A stretch of DNA of 64,000 bases. It comes from Thermocrispum municipale DSM 44069. Its GTDB lineage: Bacteria > Actinomycetota > Actinomycetes > Mycobacteriales > Pseudonocardiaceae. This document shows, piece after piece, positions 51,742-62,497 of this stretch. The translations under genes and the position numbers were made by a program. Location of the stretch: NCBI RefSeq assembly GCF_000427825.1, contig NZ_ATYT01000016.1, positions 22,094 through 86,093 on the forward strand. The letters are read 5' to 3'. How positions within the stretch are numbered: position 1 is the first letter of the stretch; every line of letters begins with the position of its first letter. The notes beneath the pieces were generated by a model. That model ran no database searches. It saw only the letters and a list, made by a program, of their open reading frames with translations, and was not told the origin of the DNA.

Positions 51742-52947
51742 CTACTTGATCTCGACGTTCCGGACGATCTTGCCGTTCTCCACCTTGTAGGTCCACACGG
51801 TGGGCGTCTCGGCAAGCTCGCCCTTGTCGTCCCAACCCAGCTTGTTGCTCAGGCCCTGGGCGTCGTAGTTCTTGATCCACTCCAGCATCTTCTTGCGGTC
51901 GGTGTTGCCCGCGTCGATACCGGACAGCAGCACGGTGGCTGCGTCGTAACCCTCGACCGAGTAGGTGCCGGGGTCCTTGTCGAACATGTCGCGGTACTCA
52001 CCGGCGAACTTGGTGAAGCCCTCACCAGGCACGCACGGGCAGGTGAAGAACGTCTCGGCCGCGGCGTCACCCGCACCCTTGACGTACTCGACGTCCTTCA
52101 CACCGTCCGGACCCACCAGCTGAGCCTCGACACCGGCGTCGAACAGCTGCTGGGCGAACGGAGCGCCCTCCTGGTAGTAACCGGAGTAGTAGACAGCGTC
52201 CGGCTGTGCAGCCTTGATGCTCTGCACGACCGCGCTGAACTCCTTCTGCTTGGTCTTGACCTTCTCGTTGCAGACGACCTTGTCGCCCAGCGCCTCCTTG
52301 ACCGCCTCGGCCAGGCCGATGCCGTACTCGGAGTCGTCCTGAACCACGCAGACCTTCTCCGCGCCGAGGTTCTCGGTCAGGAACTTGGCCGCCGCCGGGC
52401 CCTGCGCGTTGTCGTTGCCCAGGCCGCGGAAGAACGTCTTCCAGCCGTTCTCGGCCAGCGCCGGGTTGGTCGCCGACGGGGAGATCTGCGGCAGGCCCGC
52501 CTTGTCGAAGATGTTGCCCGCGGCCTTCGACTCACCGGAGAACGGCAGGCCGACGACACCCACGATCTCCTTGGTGTTGACCATCTGGGTGACGATGCCG
52601 GGCGCCTTCTCCGGAACACCCTCGGTCTCGAACTCCTTGAGCTCGACCTGACAGTCCTTGTTGGCGTCGTTGTGCTTCTTCACCGCCAGCTTGACGCCGT
52701 TCAGGATGTTCTGACCCAGCGCGGCGTTCTCACCGTTGATGGTGCCCGCGTAAGCGATGGCGACGTTGCTGCACTTGGCGTTACCGTCTCCTTCAGGCTT
52801 GTGAGCGTTCGCCGGCTCGGCGGGCGCGTCGGCTTGTGGCTCGTTCCCCGCGCTTCCACCTTGGTCGGTTCGCGCCTCACAAGCACTGAGAGCCAGTGAC
52901 GCGGCCGCCGCCAGCACCAGAGCTGCGGTAATCCGTGCTCTTGCCAC
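51742..52947 (-). CDS. livK: Branched-chain amino acid-binding lipoprotein
   Basis: A 401-residue periplasmic-binding-type protein anchored outside the membrane. The signal ends in lipobox LALSAC with the lipidated cysteine at residue 23. After a Pro/Ala linker comes the Leu/Ile/Val-binding fold: VAIAYAGTINGENAALGQNI, VGVVGLPFSGESKAAGN, VVQDDSEYGIGLAEAV. The GTG start follows GGAGGAAGAA exactly; an ATG four codons earlier contains that ribosome site and is less likely. It is first gene of the liv operon. Confidence 0.94.
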   Translation of the reverse strand: MARARITAALVLAAAASLALSACEARTDQGGSAGNEPQADAPAEPANAHKPEGDGNAKCSNVAIAYAGTINGENAALGQNILNGVKLAVKKHNDANKDCQVELKEFETEGVPEKAPGIVTQMVNTKEIVGVVGLPFSGESKAAGNIFDKAGLPQISPSATNPALAENGWKTFFRGLGNDNAQGPAAAKFLTENLGAEKVCVVQDDSEYGIGLAEAVKEALGDKVVCNEKVKTKQKEFSAVVQSIKAAQPDAVYYSGYYQEGAPFAQQLFDAGVEAQLVGPDGVKDVEYVKGAGDAAAETFFTCPCVPGEGFTKFAGEYRDMFDKDPGTYSVEGYDAATVLLSGIDAGNTDRKKMLEWIKNYDAQGLSNKLGWDDKGELAETPTVWTYKVENGKIVRNVEIK

Positions 52948-53333
52948 TTCTTCCTCCATGTCGTATGGGGTCGTCGCCAACGCGCGACCCACCCCCTGGG
53001 AATCGGACCCGGTGGGTGAACCTAACTGCCGTCCCCGCTGCTTGCCCAGGCACGGAGCGTGCCTGTATCCACATCGTGACGGTTTGCAGAGAACGTTATA
53101 GCCACTCGTACTCCGCGCGGCCAACATTCAACAACAACCATGACTCAGAGCGACGACAATCTGCGCAAAAAGGTCGCTTCGGGCGCTCCACTAGCCCATT
53201 TGGCCGCTGTTGATCTCTAGTGCAACCGTCGGCCGACATTGGCCATCGCGGCAGCACCTTAGTTGGTGTCGCGCGTGACGGCACGCATTGGCAACAAGAT
53301 TTGCCAACGCCGTAACAAGAACAAAGGCGCTGG
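52948..53333. other. Intergenic region upstream of livK
   Basis: This 386-bp stretch between livK and the ANTAR regulator is less GC-rich than its surroundings. It should hold the liv promoter. A TTGGCAA/TTGCCAA hairpin (53288-53307) lies near the regulator's 3' end and may terminate it. No gene is supported. Confidence 0.6.
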
Positions 53334-53942
53334 CTACGCGTTGATGCTGTCCACCACAGCCTGCGCCACCGACTTCATCGTGGTCCGCCGGTCCATCGCG
53401 GTGCGCTGGATCCAGCGGAACGCCTCCGGCTCGGTCAGGCCCTGCGTGGTCATCAGCAGACCTTTGGCGCGGTCGACGATCTTGCGGGTCTCCAGCCGGT
53501 CGGTCAGGTCGGCGACCTCCGACTCGAGCGCCTGGAGCTCGGCGAACCGGCTGACCGCGAGTTCGACGGCGGGCACCAGGTCCCGCTTGGCGAACGGCTT
53601 CACCAGGTAGGCCATCGTGCCCGCGTCCCTGGCCCGCTCGACCAGCTCCCGCTGGCTGAACGCGGTCAGGATGACCACCGGGGCGATGCGCTCGCCGGTG
53701 ATCTTCGACGCGGCCTCGATGCCGTCCATCTTGGGCATCTTCACGTCCAGGATGACCAGGTCCGGCTTCAGCTGTGCGGCCAGCTCGACGGCCTGCTCGC
53801 CGTCCGCGGCCTCGCCCACCACCTCGTAGCCTTCCTCGCGCAGCATCTCGGCCAGGTCGAGCCTGATCAGCGCCTCGTCCTCGGCGATGAGAACGCGACG
53901 CTTCTGCTCGGCCCTGTCCTGGGCGGTGGCCGTCTCGGTCAC
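53334..53942 (-). CDS. pdtaR: ANTAR-domain response regulator (PdtaR type)
   Basis: A 202-residue regulator that acts on RNA rather than DNA. The receiver (~18-130) has IAEDEALIRLDL, the phospho-acceptor aspartate in LVILDVKMPKMDG and VKPFAKRDL with lysine. The C-terminal ANTAR domain (~140-200; RKIVDRAKGLLM, then AFRWIQRTAMDRRTTM) binds hairpin pairs to prevent transcription termination. GTG 53942 with AGGAGG five bases upstream is clear. In M. tuberculosis Rv1626 is activated by the kinase PdtaS, encoded elsewhere. Upstream, 53943-54176 shows no gene. Confidence 0.93.
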   Translation of the reverse strand: MTETATAQDRAEQKRRVLIAEDEALIRLDLAEMLREEGYEVVGEAADGEQAVELAAQLKPDLVILDVKMPKMDGIEAASKITGERIAPVVILTAFSQRELVERARDAGTMAYLVKPFAKRDLVPAVELAVSRFAELQALESEVADLTDRLETRKIVDRAKGLLMTTQGLTEPEAFRWIQRTAMDRRTTMKSVAQAVVDSINA

Positions 53943-54176
53943 CGAGACCTCCTGGGTGCTCGCTTGATCTCGCTGGTAGCGGCACCAGACTAGCGAGGGG
54001 CGAGACCGGGCCGCAGCAAATGCCCGCGAACCGGGACAAGCGTCACGGGAACCGACCCGATCGGGCACCGGCGAGCCGCAAGCCGGGTGGATCGAACGCG
54101 CGCGCAGGCACACGAGGAAGGCATTCCGGGCCGCACGACCGCGACGGCGGGCCATCCCTTAAGATCGTGCGTGTCC

Positions 54177-54250
54177 GCCCCCGTAGCCCAATTGGCAGAG
54201 GCAACGGATTCAAAACCCGTCCAGTGTGAGTTCGAGTCTCACCGGGGGCA
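54177..54250 (+). tRNA. tRNA-Leu (anticodon CAA), short variable arm
   Basis: Acceptor GCCCCCG (54177-54183) pairs with CGGGGGC (54243-54249), discriminator A54250. The T arm is GTGAG-TTCGAGT-CTCAC. The anticodon arm is ACGGA-TTCAAAA-CCCGT, so the anticodon is CAA (54211-54213), with one A-C mismatch at the stem top (31:39). The D arm AATTGGCAGAGGC is leucine-like. The variable loop has only five bases (CCAGT), whereas tRNA-Leu normally has a long arm. CCA is not encoded. A TAAGAT box lies just upstream. Confidence 0.88.
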
Positions 54251-54289
54251 CTCTTGTCGATCACGACCGACCTGGGCTCGTACCAGCAC

Positions 54290-54326
54290 AAACCGCGCAC
54301 TTCCCGTACCGGGGGGTGCGCGGTTT
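54290..54326 (+). terminator. Terminator after the tRNA
   Basis: AAACCGCGCAC and GTGCGCGGTTT form a perfect 11-bp stem with a 15-base loop; the stem closes in TTT. It lies 40 bp downstream of the tRNA. Confidence 0.85.
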
Positions 54327-54428
54327 CGCGCTTCGTGAGCAGGTAGCCGCTGGGATCGCAACCCCGGCCACGCGACACGACGCCGCGGAGACTGCCACTT
54401 GCTGAGTGGCCTACCCGGCCACCCGCTG

Positions 54429-55259
54429 CTAACCCGGCCGGCCCCACGCTATGTCGTCGACCGCGAGGAACGGTTCGTCCACCACCGCGGCGGGTGTGCG
54501 TCCGGTGAATGCAACGACCTCCCGGTGCAGGTGGGACTGGTCCACGTAACCGCACTCGGCCGCCACCGTGGCTGGCGAGCGGCCGGCCACCAACTGGTGC
54601 ACGGCGTGATCGAACCGAACGAGGGTGGCCGCGCGCTTCGGCGGAATTCCGAGCTGGGACTGGAAGCGCGCCCACAACCGTTTGCGGCTCCAGCCCACTT
54701 CGGCGGCCAGGGGCTCGACGCGAGTTCGGCCGCGGCTTGCGCGGATGCGCCGCCACACCCAGGCGACCTCGGGGTCGACTCGGCCGGTCAGCTTGCTCGC
54801 CAGCCAGTGCTCCATCCACGCGAAGCGGTCCTGCCAGTCGTCCAGGTCGGCCAGGCGGCCGCTGACGAGCGCAGCTTCCGAACCCAGCACATCATCTGCG
54901 TCGACCACCCCGGACAGTTCGGCAACTGCCGGACCGAGGAGCGCATGCGCGACAACCGGAACCAACCGAACCTGCAAACACCGGAACGCCATCGCGCGGC
55001 GCGCACGCATCACTTCGCCGAATCCCATGCCGGTGACGAAGCTGCCGCGATGACATCGCCCGGCCGCGTCGTCCACCGCGATGTCACCGTCGAAGATCAC
55101 GATCAACGTCACCGCGGGGTGCGGGATCAACCGCAGGTCATAGCGCGCGACGCCGGTATCGGTGAATCCGGCCATCGCCGCACCGGGAAGTTCGCTCGGA
55201 CGCGTCGGCGCTGCCACGTCCCACAGCAGGGATGACTGGCGGCCGGACACAGGCCCCAT
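54429..55259 (-). CDS. AraC family transcriptional regulator
   Basis: A 276-residue regulator. The N-terminal part (~1-170) is an AraC-type sensing domain (RLIPHPAVTLIVIFDGDIAVDD). The C-terminal two-HTH domain (~185-265) has VEPLAAEVGWSRKRLWARFQ and PATVAAECGYVDQSHLHRE, followed by the AraC signature region FTGRTPAAV. ATG 55259 or the ATG 12 bases earlier could start it. It is divergent from an alpha/beta hydrolase gene 55 bp away, its probable target. Confidence 0.87.
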   Translation of the reverse strand: MGPVSGRQSSLLWDVAAPTRPSELPGAAMAGFTDTGVARYDLRLIPHPAVTLIVIFDGDIAVDDAAGRCHRGSFVTGMGFGEVMRARRAMAFRCLQVRLVPVVAHALLGPAVAELSGVVDADDVLGSEAALVSGRLADLDDWQDRFAWMEHWLASKLTGRVDPEVAWVWRRIRASRGRTRVEPLAAEVGWSRKRLWARFQSQLGIPPKRAATLVRFDHAVHQLVAGRSPATVAAECGYVDQSHLHREVVAFTGRTPAAVVDEPFLAVDDIAWGRPG

Positions 55260-55314
55260 GCTACGGAACATTTGTCCAAGCCAACTCCGCGCTGCACCCG
55301 GCACGCTGGGCGGC

Positions 55315-56085
55315 ATGACCGCTCAACATCCCGGACTCCACGTGCTCCACGATGGCCCTGACAGCGCCCCGACGATGGTGCTGATTCACGGCACAGCAGC
55401 GTCGTCGCGAACGTGGGACGCGCTGGTGCCCCACCTGTCGACGTCCCACCACGTCGTGCGCGTCGATCTCCCCGGCTGCGGACAGTCACCGAAATCAATC
55501 GCGACCTCGTACGCACTCGCTGAGCAAGCTCGCCGGCTGGCGGCGACACTGGATCAGATCGGCGTCACGAACGCCACGGTCGTCGGGCATTCCAGCGGCG
55601 GCGCGGTGGCCACTGCCCTGCTCGAACAGCGCCGCGACCTCGTGCACTCGGTGGCTCTGATCAACACCGGACCGCACATGGGAGCGTTCGTCGGACCCGA
55701 CAGCAACATCGGGCCGGTGACTCCGGAAGGCCTCAGCGACGACCAGCTGCGCTTGTTTCTCAGCTCGGCGTTCGGTCCGGGTTTCGCCGTCCCGCAAGCG
55801 GTGATCGACGAGGCACGAAACGTCGACTTCGAGGTGTTCGCCGCGACCTCCCACGCAATCCAGGCGTATCTCGACGAACGCGCTCTTCCCGACCGGCTGG
55901 CCTCGCTGCAGACACCGGTGCTGGTGATCTTCGGCGCGGAGGATCAGCGATGGCGCCCGGAATCGGCTGAGGACTACCGGGCCGTGCCGGGCGCGGTGAT
56001 CGAGATGCTCCCGGGCGTCGGACACTCGCCGATCATCGAAGCCCCGGAGCGAACGGCCACCCTCCTGCAAGCGTTCACCAGCTAG
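55315..56085 (+). CDS. Alpha/beta hydrolase
   Basis: A 256-residue hydrolase with oxyanion motif LIHGTAASSRTWD, nucleophile elbow VGHSSGGAVA (Ser), acid FGAEDQRW and histidine GVGHSPIIEAPE: a complete Ser-Asp-His triad. A cap domain lies between ~125 and 190. The serine distinguishes it from the aspartate-type hydrolase at 12479. Esterase, lactonase or C-C hydrolase activity is possible. It is divergent from the AraC regulator. Confidence 0.87.
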   Translation: MTAQHPGLHVLHDGPDSAPTMVLIHGTAASSRTWDALVPHLSTSHHVVRVDLPGCGQSPKSIATSYALAEQARRLAATLDQIGVTNATVVGHSSGGAVATALLEQRRDLVHSVALINTGPHMGAFVGPDSNIGPVTPEGLSDDQLRLFLSSAFGPGFAVPQAVIDEARNVDFEVFAATSHAIQAYLDERALPDRLASLQTPVLVIFGAEDQRWRPESAEDYRAVPGAVIEMLPGVGHSPIIEAPERTATLLQAFTS

Positions 56086-56098
56086 CTGCGCGCCCGCC

Positions 56099-56491
56099 TC
56101 AGAGGTTCTGGGCGACCATCCACAAGTGACCCCATGGGTCGGCGAACCGTCCGGCGCGCTGGCCGTAGTCCCAGTCCTGGATCGGGAAAACGACCGTGCC
56201 GCCTGCTTCGGTCAGCCGCGCACCGGCGCTGTCGGCGTCGGTGACTTCGACGGCCATCACCACCGGGCTTCCGCCCAGCGTTGCCGGCGACGGGTCGTGG
56301 TCGTCCTCGTCCTTGACCGCGACCAGGGTCTCCCCGATGCGCAGCATGGCGTGGACGATCTTGCCGTCCGGCCGACCGGTGTCGGTATGCCGCTCGAGTT
56401 CCTCGGCGCCGAATGCCTTGCCGTACAGCTCGATCGCGGCCTTCGCGTCGCCGACGACCAGTCGTGGATAGACAGCGGTGATAGTGCTCAT
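56099..56491 (-). CDS. VOC superfamily protein (PhnB/glyoxalase-like)
   Basis: A 130-residue protein with paired beta-alpha-beta modules: YPRLVVGDAKAAIELYGKAF at the start and GRFADPWGHLWMVAQ at the end, the PhnB-like signature. Metal ligands are not all obvious, so it could be an enzyme or a binding protein. It is convergent with the hydrolase at 55315. Confidence 0.85.
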   Translation of the reverse strand: MSTITAVYPRLVVGDAKAAIELYGKAFGAEELERHTDTGRPDGKIVHAMLRIGETLVAVKDEDDHDPSPATLGGSPVVMAVEVTDADSAGARLTEAGGTVVFPIQDWDYGQRAGRFADPWGHLWMVAQNL

Positions 56492-56542
56492 GGGCTCATC
56501 GTGCGCCGGTCGCCGAGCCGTGTCTTGGACAAACCGGAACCG

Positions 56543-56974
56543 TCAGGGCGAGGCAGGCGCGGGCACGACGCCGTCCTCGACCAGCCCCCGCATGACCGCC
56601 GCCCCGACGGTTTGTACTGCCGACAGCGGACGGATCATCACCGTGAACGTCCCGATGCGCCCCTGGTCGTCCAGCTGGATCAGATCGATGCCGTCGACGA
56701 GCTTGCCGTCGACGGTGGTCCGGAACCGCAGGATGTGCGACTCGGCCTGCTCCCCGTCCAGGCCGAGCTGGTCGGTACCCAAGTAGGAGCCGACGTAGCG
56801 GAAGTCCTCGAAGGTCCTGGCCAGCACCCGGAACAGGGCCGACACCTGCTCGATGCCTTCGAACGGGGTGAACTTCACCGGGCTGTGGAACGTGATGTCG
56901 GGGGCGAACTCCCGCAGCGCCCGTTCGAAGTCACCGGATTCGATCGCGTCCCGGAAGCGCTGCACTGAGTCCAT
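56543..56974 (-). CDS. NTF2-like (SnoaL) family protein
   Basis: A 143-residue single-domain protein with the NTF2-like pattern: RFRDAIESGDFERALREFAP then strands FHSPVKFTPFEGIEQVSALF and a C-terminal segment DGIDLIQLDDQGRIGTFTVM. Such proteins are isomerases, hydrolases or binding proteins; nothing here fixes the role. It lies 11 bp after fadH and is likely co-transcribed with it. Confidence 0.82.
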   Translation of the reverse strand: MDSVQRFRDAIESGDFERALREFAPDITFHSPVKFTPFEGIEQVSALFRVLARTFEDFRYVGSYLGTDQLGLDGEQAESHILRFRTTVDGKLVDGIDLIQLDDQGRIGTFTVMIRPLSAVQTVGAAVMRGLVEDGVVPAPASP

Positions 56975-56985
56975 GGGCTTCTCCT

Positions 56986-59566
<2,581 letters not shown>

Positions 59567-59578
59567 GCGAGCACGTTA

Positions 59579-59613
59579 ATATGCAACACAACGCAGTGCA
59601 ACATGTTGCATAT
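59579..59613. promoter_or_regulatory. Probable PadR operator
   Basis: ATATGCAACA (59579-59588) and TGTTGCATAT (59604-59613) are exact inverted repeats with a 15-bp spacer. Within it, TGCAACATGTTGCA (59597-59610) is a perfect palindrome. The AT-rich dyad sits just upstream of the padR gene. Confidence 0.82.
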
Positions 59614-59649
59614 GTCGGCGAGCGGCACGACCCGACGACAGCCGCCAGG

Positions 59650-60483
59650 TCAGCCGGAGAGGACGCCGAGCAGTCGCGCCACCTCGGCGGCGACCGCGTC
59701 CCGAGCGGGACCGAGGTACTTGCGGGTGTCGACCAGCTTCGGGTTCTCCGCAAGGCGCGCACGGACGATGTCGGTGAACACCGCGTTGAGATGAGTCGCG
59801 ATATTGATCTTCCGCATGCCTGCGCGCACGGCACGGGTCAGGTCGGCATCGGGCACGCCGGACGAGCCGTGCAGCACCAGGGGCACCGGCACGGCCTCGT
59901 GCAGCCGGGTGATCAGATCGAAGTCGAGTTTCGCGTCGCGGGTGGTCATCGCATGGCTGGAACCAACCGCGACGGCCAGCGCGTCGACGCCGGTGGCGGA
60001 CACGAATTCAGCGGCCTCCGCCGGATCGGTCCGCACCCCTGGCGCGTGCACTCCGTCCTTGCCGCCGACCTCCCCCAGCTCGGCCTCGACCCACACCCCA
60101 CGCTCATGACACCAGCGCGTGATCTCGGCGGTCGTCGCCACGTTCTCCTCGTACGGCAGGGCGGACGCATCGAACATCACCGAACCGACGCCCAGCTCCA
60201 CGGCCTCGCGGGCCAGTTCTTCACTGGTCACGTGGTCGGCGTGCACCGCGACCGGAACCGTCGCCGCCCGCGCGACGGCCAGCGTCGCCGCACAGATCGG
60301 TTCCAGGCCGCCGTGATAGCGCACGCAGTTCTCGCTGATCTGCAGAATCACCGGCCGGCCCGCCTGCTCGGCGCCGGCGACGATTGCCTGCGCGTGCTCG
60401 AGCTGGATGACGTTGAACGCTCCGGTCGCCGCACCCGCTGCTGACTCGGCGGCGACGACTTCGGCGGTGGGTGTCAACGGCAT
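59650..60483 (-). CDS. Class II fructose/tagatose-bisphosphate aldolase
   Basis: A 277-residue class II aldolase. Zinc ligands are in VHADHVTSEE and a later VLHGSSGVPDADL; GAFNVIQLEHAQAIVAGAE matches GatY/AgaY and Fba types. Next to a PfkB kinase, deacetylase and SIS protein, tagatose-1,6-bisphosphate is the most likely substrate. The ATG overlaps the kinase stop by ten bases, with AAGGAAG in front. The operon appears to end here; PadR operator sequences lie beyond. Confidence 0.88.
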   Translation of the reverse strand: MPLTPTAEVVAAESAAGAATGAFNVIQLEHAQAIVAGAEQAGRPVILQISENCVRYHGGLEPICAATLAVARAATVPVAVHADHVTSEELAREAVELGVGSVMFDASALPYEENVATTAEITRWCHERGVWVEAELGEVGGKDGVHAPGVRTDPAEAAEFVSATGVDALAVAVGSSHAMTTRDAKLDFDLITRLHEAVPVPLVLHGSSGVPDADLTRAVRAGMRKINIATHLNAVFTDIVRARLAENPKLVDTRKYLGPARDAVAAEVARLLGVLSG

Positions 60484-61385
60484 GAGTCTTCCTTTCGCAC
60501 CTGCACCTCCGTGCGCAGCCGGTGGTAGGTGTCCTTGTCCACATCGCCCGCCAGCGGTGCCGCCACGGCCGCGCCGCCGAGCGCGACCGCTTCGGCCAGC
60601 CGCTCCGGCCACGGTTGTCCGATCGCCACGCCCGCGGCGAGCGCGGCGACCACGGCGTCGCCTGCGCCCGTCGGATTACCCTCCACCGGCTCGGCTCGAG
60701 CTCGCCACGTGCCCTCGGTCGTGACCGCCAGCAGGCCCTGCTCGCCCAACGAGACGACCACGTTCCCTGCTCCGCGCGCTCGCACCTCAGCCGCCGCCGC
60801 CTCGGTGTCACCGGGCGCCACCGACGCCAGCTCCGCATTGTTCGGCTTGACGATCGCCGGACGCCCACGCAGGCCGAGCCGCAACGACTCCCCCGAGGTA
60901 TCGAGGATGACCGGCACATCGGCTGCGCCGGCGAGCCGGCACAGTTCGGCGTAACCATCGTCAGGGGCGCCCGGCGGCAACGACCCGCTGAGCACCGCCA
61001 CGTCGGCGTCGTCGAGCCGCTGCCGGTACTCCTCGACCAACGCCTGCCACTCGGCCTCGGACACCGACGGCCCTGGTTCCAGCAGCAACGTGGCGTCCGA
61101 GTCGACCACAGCGACGGTCCTGCGGGTCTCTCCCGCGATCGGCGTCATCGCCTCGGGCACACCGACCGACCGGAGCTCTTCGCGAATCCGTTCCCCGGCC
61201 GCGCCACCGACGAACCCGCACGCCAGGACCTCGTGCCCGGCGGCGTGCAGGACCCTGGCGACGTTCACGCCCTTGCCGCCGGCGCGGGTAGCCACCGAAC
61301 GCACCCGGGTGGAGTCGTGTTTGACCAGGTCGTCGACCCAGTACGTGACGTCCAGCGCGGGGTTGGGCGTGACCGTCAGGATCAC
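60474..61385 (-). CDS. PfkB family hexose-phosphate kinase (LacC/FruK-like)
   Basis: A 303-residue sugar kinase: ILTVTPNPALDVTY at the start (LacC/FruK type), GGKGVNVARVLHAAG, and the catalytic GNPTGAGDAVVAAL with the base Asp. Substrate is probably tagatose-6-phosphate or fructose-1-phosphate. By context, tagatose-6-phosphate is favoured. GTG 61385 gives a 4-base overlap (GTGA) with nagA and GGAGG nine bases upstream; GTG 61391 is the alternative. Confidence 0.9.
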   Translation of the reverse strand: MILTVTPNPALDVTYWVDDLVKHDSTRVRSVATRAGGKGVNVARVLHAAGHEVLACGFVGGAAGERIREELRSVGVPEAMTPIAGETRRTVAVVDSDATLLLEPGPSVSEAEWQALVEEYRQRLDDADVAVLSGSLPPGAPDDGYAELCRLAGAADVPVILDTSGESLRLGLRGRPAIVKPNNAELASVAPGDTEAAAAEVRARGAGNVVVSLGEQGLLAVTTEGTWRARAEPVEGNPTGAGDAVVAALAAGVAIGQPWPERLAEAVALGGAAVAAPLAGDVDKDTYHRLRTEVQVRKEDSCR

Positions 61386-62497
61386 TCCCACCGACCTCCG
61401 CGGGCGACCGCGCGCACCTGCAACTCTTCGTCGAGAACCACCAGATCGGCACGCTGTCCGGCGGCGATCTGGCCGACATCGACGATCCCGACCGCCCGCG
61501 CGGGGGTGGCCGACGCCGAGCGCGACGCGTCCACGATCGACACTCCGGCCGCCACGGCATTGCGCACGGCGGCATCCATGGTCAGCGTGCTGCCCGCGAT
61601 GGATCCGGTGGCAGCGATCCGCGCGACCCCGTCCTCGACCCGAACACGCTGGCCACCGAGCTCGTACTCCCCGTCACCCGCACCGGCGGCCGACATCGCG
61701 TCGGTGACCAGCGCCACCCGCGAGCTGCCGACCTGTGCGAAAACGCCGGCCACCACGGCCGGATGCAGGTGGATGCCGTCGTTGATCAGCTCCACCACCG
61801 CCGAGGAGTGGTTCAGCGCGGCTCCGACCACACCTGGCTTGCGGTGATGCAGCGGGGGCATGCCGTTGAACAGGTGGGTCGCCACCGTGGCGCCCGCGTC
61901 GAACGCCTGGCTCGCCACCGCGAAGTCGGCGTCCGAGTGCCCGACCGCCGCGACCACGTCGGCCGCGGTCAACCGCTTGATCAGGTCCATCCCACCCGGC
62001 CGCTCGGGCGCGACGGTGACCATGCGGACGGTGCCGCGACCGGCGCGCAGCAACTCGTCGAGCACGGCGCCGTCCGGCTCGAGCAGCAGTTGCGGGTCGT
62101 GCGCCCCGCAACGTGCTTCGGCCAGGAACGGCCCTTCGAGGTGCACACCGGCGAGCGTCCCGTCGGCGACCAACGGCGCCAGCTGCTCCAACGCGACGGT
62201 CAGTTCCGCAGGCGGCGCGGTCACCAGGCTGGCCAGCATCGTCGTCGTGCCGTGCCGCCGATGGAACTCGGCAACCACGCGCGCCTGGTCCGGGTCGCCG
62301 TGCGTGAAGCTCGCACCCCCGCCGCCGTGAACGTGCATGTCGACGAAACCCGGCAGCATCCAGCCGTCCCAGCGCTCCGCGGGCTCAGCGGGTGTTCCCG
62401 AGCCGACCTCGGTGATCCGGTCGCCGTCCACCCGGGCCCACCCGGGCGTCAGCACCTCGCGCGGGGTCACCAATCGTTCGGCCAGGTAGATGGTCAT
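61382..62497 (-). CDS. nagA: N-acetylhexosamine-6-phosphate deacetylase
   Basis: A 371-residue amidohydrolase that removes acetate from GlcNAc-6-P or GalNAc-6-P. It has HVHGGGGASF (start of the metal site), HLEGPFLAE with the metal-binding Glu, GHSDADF, HLFNGMPPLHHR and the catalytic aspartate in LVTDAM. ATG 62497 overlaps the ROK gene stop by one base (TGATG). NagA (GlcNAc) and AgaA (GalNAc) cannot be told apart from motifs alone. Confidence 0.93.
   Translation of the reverse strand: MTIYLAERLVTPREVLTPGWARVDGDRITEVGSGTPAEPAERWDGWMLPGFVDMHVHGGGGASFTHGDPDQARVVAEFHRRHGTTTMLASLVTAPPAELTVALEQLAPLVADGTLAGVHLEGPFLAEARCGAHDPQLLLEPDGAVLDELLRAGRGTVRMVTVAPERPGGMDLIKRLTAADVVAAVGHSDADFAVASQAFDAGATVATHLFNGMPPLHHRKPGVVGAALNHSSAVVELINDGIHLHPAVVAGVFAQVGSSRVALVTDAMSAAGAGDGEYELGGQRVRVEDGVARIAATGSIAGSTLTMDAAVRNAVAAGVSIVDASRSASATPARAVGIVDVGQIAAGQRADLVVLDEELQVRAVARGGRWE

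Noticed and set aside
53140-53220. 26-codon frame (MTQSDDNLRKKVASGAPLAH start) upstream of livK
   Set aside because: No ribosome site and very short; could be a leader peptide but nothing supports translation.
54177-54250. tRNA as phage or island attachment site
   Set aside because: No integrase gene and no second copy of the tRNA 3' end were seen in the window.
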